A stretch of 64,000 nucleotides of DNA from Pelobates cultripes (Eukaryota; Chordata; Amphibia; Anura; Pelobatidae), in NCBI GenBank assembly GCA_933207985.1, contig OW240921.1:95331192-95395191 (forward strand), written 5' to 3'. This document shows positions 12,801 through 21,800 of this stretch, in pieces. Below the pieces are notes generated by a model. The model saw only the letters and a program-made list of their open reading frames with translations. It did not search any database and had not been told where the DNA came from. The number at the start of each line of letters is the position of its first letter. Position 1 is the first letter of the stretch. The position numbers and the translations under genes were made by a program.

Positions 12801-15800
12801 AGACAGGGCAAATATGCGCACATTCCTACATTATACAGCATGTTATATTTTCCTTACTTTACTCACCAATCACTGAACTGTGGTAGACTGATAAATATTT
12901 TTGTAGGCCTAAAATGGCTGGTTTAAACAATAATTCTTCAACTCTGCTTTTCTGCTTTAGTCACAATTTGGTTACTTTAGCCTAAATTTTATAATTCGGT
13001 GTTGATGAATATATCCTATAGTGGAAACGTAGATCATCTGGCACGTTTAAGGTTTGATTGTCAGCGGAATAGGTTTTTTATTTATTTAATCTTAAATCCT
13101 TCAATATTTAATCACAATGTATTGTTTTTTAAAATTCTGAAATGGCTTAATTCGCGGTATAAACTATTTATACATCTGCAAGCTGTCATGCACACTTGAT
13201 ACCTTTTCACTAAAAGTTGTATTTCATTAGCTTGTGCTCTGTGCACGTGTGCTACATGTCAATTAACCCTGCACTTCTGCACTGCACCGAGCCGACACGT
13301 GCATATATTTTCACTAAACTAAAATATTCCCACCTTAACAAGCTATCTCGTATGAGTGATACATTGTGTCCTTCACCAAATCACAGCAACATGCTTTTAT
13401 TATTCGTGCAGATATATAAAACTGGAATAGTCTATGATTTCTGTATAATGGCTCTTTAGAGAAAACGGAACAACCAATAAAGAAGTATGAGCCTGCATTT
13501 GTCTGACAGCGTAAATCTGTAAAGGCCATAACATAAAAAGACCTCTTACTGCAAGTTGTATGATACATTAAACGTGTAATGTCTTGTGACCAGTAAAAGC
13601 TAAAAACAGTCTTGCAGGTTGTAAAATATAAAACATGGCTAGGTAGTGATGGATTATAAAATGTGGACATTAAAGTGTCTCAAACTTACCCATCTCTTAT
13701 ATTTCCTCTTCTCTTCCTCTTTCAGAATATTTTCTTCAATTCCAATCTATTTGTCTTCAAAGCAAAAGACAAAGTAGGGACTACTTTTTTTGTATGTATT
13801 TTTCCTACGCCTGACAAATCTTGACATGAAGTGGAGGTTTGAGTCATAAGGTGAGCACCACTTCCTTTGTCAAGAAAGTGAAGCTTGCCTTTAGCTCCAC
13901 CCTTTGTGAAGATTTGTCAGGTGTAGGAAAAATACATAAAACAAAGTAGTACCTACTTGGTCTTATATTTTAAAGAGAATGTTATACTGGCACACAGGAA
14001 TGAGAGCAGAGGTGAGAAAGGGGTGAGACGTGGGCTAAGGAACTGAACTTGACACAACTCTTGACTAGAAGTTATACTGCAAGAATTAGAGGCATCTATG
14101 GTCTGCAAGATAAGACCTGACATATCACTAAACTTCACATTTTCAATTTAAATGCAAATGGATAGGCTACTTCATTTTTTTTTTCTATTTTGATTTAATT
14201 CACAGAATATGGGAGTTTAGTGAATGACTCTGTTGGAATTTTGGAATTCAAGTCATTACCTGAACAGGACATAATACAGGGCAAAGATAGTAGGCAAAGC
14301 AGAGCCTCCATTAAAAGACACAAATCAAAACAATGGTAGGGAAGATGAACACATTATTCACTGTATTGGTCATCAAACCAGACAAGAATTTTGTCAAGAG
14401 GCACATCTGTGGCTATTAGCTCTGATGGTGCCAAGCGAGATAGGAGAGGATCACAGGAATTCAATATGGTGTTGTCATTGAATGGACTAGATAAGGTCAC
14501 ATAGTAAAGACTTAAATTGAGAATGCCATGCATTGCCTTTATTACTTCATTACATAGGTGGAAAGTTACACTTTAAAATGGGACCTTTGAAGATCAGATT
14601 GTTATCAAGTCAATTATATCCATTGCTCCTCTAAGGCCTAAAAAATGTACTTTATATTGAAGCAAAAAAATATATACTAGCCACTTTTCTTTCCAGGATT
14701 TAAAGACACTCTTCACACATGTGACAGACCTGCTTTAAATATTGCCAATTTCAACACTTTGTTTTTTTTCTGTTTTCCTATAACTTTTAAAATCATTCAT
14801 CCTGATAAATGTCACAGAGTCCTTTTCCTTTGATCTAAGTACATTTCCCAATTGAAATGCCTGCATTGACTCACCATGGTAGAGATAAGCTGCACTCAGC
14901 TCACACATGTAGGAGGACTTGGTTCTGTCTCCCATCGCACAGACAAATAAATAGCTTCATTGTGAAATCCAGTTCACCATCACATTTTCCACTGCATGTC
15001 TTAAAGACCGCAGCTGCTGTCTTTACTCACAGTACATTTCTTTATCTCACAGAGACCCATAGCTGTATATTCATTAAAGCAGTAATTGTAAAGAATTGAC
15101 AAAGATACTTATATTTTTATAATTCCCAGTCTAGTAAATAAACCTCATAATTTTTTTTGAGATTTTGTCTGCTAAAAGTGTAGCTGTGCTTTAGTGTAAC
15201 TCAGTTTTATATTGCAGAACACAAATGGAAAAATGCAAATAATGTGTAAAAAGAAAAAAAGAAAATTGTTAAATTTACCTGTGCTGCCTTGTATTGCTAA
15301 AGGATGTATTATTTGTATTATTTATTTTATTATTTATATAGCGTCCGCAAGTTTCATATCGCTGTACATTGGCATATGAATAGATTTGTTAACCCCTTGA
15401 CATGTCATGATTCCTTTTTATTCCAGAAGTTTGGTCCTTAAAGGACCACTATAGTGCCAGGAAAATATACTCGTTTTCCTGGCACTATAGTGCCCTGAGG
15501 GTGCCCCCACCCTCAGGGTCCCCCTCCCTCCCGGCTCTGGGGAGAGGAAAGGGGTAAAAACTTACCCTTCTCCAGCGCCGGGTGGGGAGCTCTCCTCCTC
15601 CGATCCTCCTCCGTTCCTCCCATTCGGCTGAATGCGCACGCGCGGCAAGAGCTGTGCGCGCATTCAGCCGGTCGAATAGGAAAGCATTTACAATGCTTTC
15701 CTATGGACGCTTGCGTCTTCTCACTGTGATTTTCACAGTGAGAATCACGCAAGCACCTCTAGCGGCTGTCAATGAGACAGCCACTAGAGGAATTGGAGGA

Positions 15801-18800
15801 AGGATTAACCCATTTGTAAACACAGCAGTTTCTCTGAAACTGCTATGTTTATAAAACAATGGGTTAACCCTAGCTGGACCTGGCACCCAGACCACTTCAT
15901 TAAGCTGAAGTGGTCTGGGTGCCTAGAGTGGTCCTTTAAGGGGTTTGAAACTACACACATTGTGATTAGTGTCGCTGTTTAAGCACATCTCCCAAATCAT
16001 ATCATTACCAGGTTATATGTTTTATTTGAATTTTATTATTTGTAAAAAATATTTCAAATTAATATTTCTATATAAACTAAGCTTATCAGGGCAACACAAA
16101 TCCCTAACTCTCGGTTACTGATGAGCAGAAATATTACTGAAAGGTAAATCTGGAGATCGCTTTCTGCTTTGTGTGTGATTGCTGTGATGAGAGAGGGGAA
16201 AGCCTAGTAGCTCAAGTTAGTCATTCTTTTTTTAAATTTATTTTCTTAATTCTTTATTTATAAGTTTTAATGAGTGAAATACAAAGTCAAGTATACAGAC
16301 GATAGAAAGGATTAACTGCACTTACAGAAGATAAATATGCAAGTTAGTCATTCTTAATTGAGCATCTTTTGTCTAGCTAAGTGTTCACGTCATGATCACT
16401 CTTATTTTGCTGTCAGACCCACGCATGTTTGTGTTCCATGTTCTATTTTGTTTGGAGTTGTTACAGTGAGAAACAAGCCATTTCAGTATTTATATCTTCT
16501 TCATTGCAGAGACATAGCCCACACCGAACTAACATTTCATGATTGTGTGACATTCTCCTTCCCAGGGCTGTACGTAAGATTCTAGAGAGAGCCCGACAAC
16601 TTGTGGATTCCAAGAAGGAAGATGGCTTTACTGCCCTCCATCTTGCAACTCTCAACAACCACCAGGAAGTGGCAGGAGTTTTAATTAAAGAGGTAATAAA
16701 TAATATATTAAAGTGCAGGGATTGTTCCAAAATCAGCTAGATGCAATATTGAGTACAACAATGGTCAACCGGAATGGTTGGTTGTGTCTTATTGGAAACA
16801 TAGTTTATTACAACTAGGGTTTGGCCGTCTCAAGTACATAAACTGTAGGGTTATTTTTTCAAACGTATATTAGGATTATCCAGAAGCTGAGCATGCTTGG
16901 AATTTGTTTTATTTTTTATTTTTTGCAAATAACCTCTCATGTCAGAAGTACAATGTTTATCACATCTAGAATTGTCAAAGTCAAGTGTCGTTATTGTTAA
17001 CCCCTTAAGGACACATGACATGTGTGACATGTCATGATTCCCTTTTATTCCAGAAGTTTGGTCCTTATGGGGTTAAAACATTTTTTAATAATAATAATTC
17101 AGTGACCTTATGTTTTCCACTTTTGTAGAAAGAGGGATCTACATGACCGCTGACAGGCAGTTAGGGAATTTTCTACAAATCGGAACTTAAGATATATCTG
17201 TTTATGCACCAATTATTATGGTTATTTTTATTTATCTGTCTTGTAGAGTGCTAGATGTGTGGGTTTTGAAAACAGATTAAAAACCTCTTAGACCTTAGGT
17301 TCTGGTGAATATTCCAAAACATTGTTCCCCTCGGGGCTCACTGCTTTTAGTTTCCATTTGCACCCTGCTCTCAACATTCAGGCCCTGCTCACAGCATTAA
17401 AACCCTGGATGCCGCTTCCACACCCTGAACACAGCATTCACGCATAACATTCACATGCTACCCCAGCAGTCACACTGCCACCAAAATTATTTGGGGGCTT
17501 ATTTTCATTGTTCAAAATGTCAAATCTCTTCTAGGACCTGGCTAGTAGCACAGGATTTAAGATTTTAAGCCTGATATTGGGATACCTGCATCCTCGATGG
17601 GGTATAACCAAACACTGTTTGATTTGACAGTAGTTCTGTTCAAGTAACTTCTCTCCATTTATTGATGTCCGAGAAATTAAGCTTTATAGATTATTTTCTA
17701 TTTATGGTTAGAAAATTTTACTTGTAAGTCTTTGCACTTTAGATCTTCATTTTCCAACAAATTGGTTATTGTGTTTGCATGTCCTAGGGTCGCTGTGATG
17801 TCAATCTCAGGAATAACAGGAACCAGTCTCCTCTTCACTTGGCAGTGACCCAGGGCCATGTCAACTTAGTGCATCTGCTGCTGTCAGAAGGAGCCGATGT
17901 GAATGCCGAAGATGAGGATGGCGACACCCCAATGCACATTGTCTTTATGCGTCAGCATCTTGAGCTACTGGAAACCAACCAGGATGAAGATGGCTCATCT
18001 CCACTCAGCAAGGTAACGATCTATAAAAGAGGAGTAGTCAACAGCAGTAAACCAGCTGTTGTGAAACTGATAGGTATAGTTACCCAATGCCTACATAGTG
18101 TGTAGCCTAATCTAAAGTTTAAGAGACTACTGCAATGGATATAATAATAGATGTTCCTCGAATGGCCAGTTCATTTGGCGATCTGGAGAGGTTCACCTAA
18201 ACTGTTTTTCTATTAGAAATCCAGCAACTCAATTCACGGACTGGGAGCAACCCATCGTGCAACTCATGGATTAAATCATTTTTACTTCTGTCCCTTGAAA
18301 TTGTGAGCAGGCTGTATAATGATCGTTAGTTAATACTATCGACATTTTATTTTGAGTGTGTGATAACCGTACATATTGAGGATGGTGTACTGAGCCATAT
18401 ATTTTTAAATTACCAGATTAAGTAGCTACATTCTGTCAAAATAGAATTTTGTTCTAGGTAAACTTTTGCTGATACAGTAAATTAAAATGATGTGAACACA
18501 TATGTTACATGCAATCTGTGTCATCTTCTTCCATGCCAGCTACATGCAGTAAATGTTTGAATTATTCAGCAAATATCGTAACTAGACATGTGCATGACTG
18601 GCATAATTTTTTTTAGCTTATTGTAAGTCCATATTGACTGTTTGCATAGCTTAATGTGTTTTGAGGTCTGCACCAAATTCATTAATTTTATGTGCCTTTA
18701 TATCATTTATGAAAAATAAGAAAAAAAAACATACTGCACTCCAATCATGTGAAGATCCGGGTGCTAAACTTGACCAAGGGCTAGCACCAGCCCCAGGGAG

Positions 18801-21800
18801 TAGATATCAGTGGTAGAAAGAGTATCCAGGCACTCTAAGTATCTTCAATTTTATTTATTTAGATAAGTGAGACACCACAACCGAAGCAGAGAGCATATAA
18901 CATCTCTCTCAGATGTTTCAGATTTGTATCTGTAAATTATGTAAATATAATGTTTATGAACATTGCATGTTTGAATCCCAAACTTCCCCATTGTAATTAC
19001 GCAGCCTTCCTGAACACTTCCTGTAAATGTCATCTAAAGTTTACACTTCCTTTACTGCAAATTCTGTTTAATTTAAAATGTATTTTCTCCTGCTCTGTGA
19101 ATAGCTTGCTCAACATTGCAGGAGCCTATTGCATGTGATAAAAGTTCAAATTACCGAGCAGGAGATATTTGCATCTGATTGAAAATAAAACCATTTTGTT
19201 TTCATGCAGGCTGTGTCAGTCACAGCCAGGGGAGGTGTGGCTAGGGCTGCATAAACTGAAACCACAGTGATTTAACTCCTAAATGGCAGTGAGACTTCAG
19301 AGGCATGATCTATACAGCAAAACTGCTTCATTAGGCTAAAGTTGTTTTGGTGACTATAGTGTCCTTTTAACATAATGTTATACCTCCACTGAAGTTTCTG
19401 CTGTTGATCTGTAGCAAAACTCATACTTTGTTTTCTATGTTTACTGAAGTTGCAGGCATCCGGGCTGCTTGGAAACATAGAAATGAATATTAGTACTGTA
19501 ATGGCTTGCTTTCTGGCACAATCAGGAGCCGATATTAACTACGCTAATCACCGAGGAAAGTCCCCACTGGACCTGATCAAAGATGCAAGGATAGCGCATC
19601 TGATTAAAAGCTTCTCCCAGAAATACAGGTACATGAACTAAAAATTACAATTATTTCATTAGGAATAGGGCACAAAGGACAGAAATGATGAGGCATGGAG
19701 AATAGATACAATTCAAAAGTCATAGAGAAGTGACAGAAGTAAGGTTAGAGAAGAAACAACCGCAGTAGTAAACAAATTGGAGAATTGGCTGATGTTGGAG
19801 GAGGCAGAGCACTGACCCAACCCAGCACTGGAATCGGTTAAGTACAGAAATTTTTTTAAACCCTTTCTGAGCCAGAGAGGGAATAAAGGGAGCTATAGTG
19901 CAAGGAATACAACTTTGTATTCCTTACACTATAGAATACCTTTAACAACGTGCCGGCAATTATGAGGAGTGGCGAAGGAGCGTTTTCAAGAGGGTATTAT
20001 AAGTTGATTACACACCTTAAAATACAAATTTAATTCTTTAATATATGTACGTTTTGGGGTTGGCTGGTTAAGAGCGGGACAATGGGAATTACTTAAGAGG
20101 TGACAAGCTTCAGGAACTCCTTTATTTATTTGTTTAGGATTTGAACCCTATTTTTATAGTAGCTGTAATCCACAACACCTATAGTAACCAAACTGGCCAA
20201 TGGTTGCCAGTTATTCTTTATTTGAAGAAGACTTCAGACCTTCCGTTATTATACAGCTGGCACTTAATCTAAAGCTGTAATTCTGAATTCTAATAGCTTT
20301 ATATTTGGTTATTCTGGCTTCTATATTACTTTAGATCCTCAATATTTTCACAATAGCTCAATCGATTTATTTTTTTTCTTGCAGAGAGCAACAGGTGGAA
20401 TCTGACTCCACCACCATCACCAGTAGTCTACGCCGGGTACACACTACTCCCAACACAATGACCAACCTCAGCCTATCCAGTCCTGCCAGTCCAGCAGAGT
20501 GCCTAGTATGCTCAGAATTGGCAGTCCTCATTAGCTTCTTTCCTTGCCAACACAGCATAGTATGTGAAGGTATGTCCTCTTGTAGGCCTGAAAGCCTGGG
20601 TTGTAGTGGGAGCTCTGGAAACCATTTTAAGAAGTTAGAAAGTCAATAAAGTCAATTCAGTGTTTGGTGAATAACCCTGTCTGTTCTTTCATTCAGAGTC
20701 CCTGCATATTATGCTTGTGAAACTCTAGTCTATTCACCAAAAACCTTTGCCTAGTTCAGACTTTGACCTATTTATTCAAAGCCTCTCTACATTCAATTTG
20801 AGACTGAAATTTTGTGTTTTTAATTTGCAAATATCCAAATAATTAAAAATGTAAAGTGCAAAATGGAAAAAAAGAATTTTTGGTGCACTTTCCATAGTGC
20901 ATGTGGCGAGTCATTATTATAAATAATTCAAAAATCTAGAATCTGTGTTCACTTTTAATATCATTTCAGCTTCCTTAGAAAAGCAACATTAAGATTTTTT
21001 TTTCTTTTTGTGTAAATCTGTTTTATTGAACTTCTTACTTTGAGTACAGGTAAAGAGAAGAGTGCAGGTGGAGACTCACAGGTCTCTGTTAATGTGTCAT
21101 TACATTTTCAAATATTGCATAACGTATGCATTCATATATACATAGGTGCATAAGAGGGTTGACCAACAATAGTCATGTGTCTTGTACCATTACCCTCTGT
21201 CTTGTGGGGGTATTTCTTAAATGTATTTATCGGTATTTGCTTACTGTTACGCTAGTTCCCATGTTATGCCCTCAGCACTTGTGTCATGTGGGTACCTTTC
21301 GTTATATCCCTCTGAGTTGTTCTTTCTGGTGGGCATTCGAGCGTGCCCATCTTAGTTTTAGTTAGCCAATTGGATATGCCCCCCGTGGTTGCAATGTGTT
21401 GGTGTGGTTATCTTGATTACTGATGCCTTGGGATTGGAGGCCAATGCAGTAAACCATTAGTCTCCTTCACTCCTGTGTCTTGTGTGAGCAGGTGTTGTAG
21501 TTGTCTTCCGGGGATTGGCATCCATGCCGCAGGGACTGCTATAAGTCCCACGGTCATGTTGGCCAGGACGTAAGCATCCACCTAGAGCATGGGCCGGAGC
21601 CCTTGCTCCGGCCCCGTGGCATCCACCTTCGTCCTTCCCGAGTCTCTGTTCAGGTAAATGGGAGAAGATAGGTTAGGTAGAGGCAGAATAGAGAAGCAGG
21701 TAAGGTGAGGTTAGCTTATGGCCGCTGCCAGGTGGAGCACGGCCCCGCCAGCGCGCCACCCCTGGAGCTGGAAGACCCCCTCCCCCTCATGTAACGAGCC

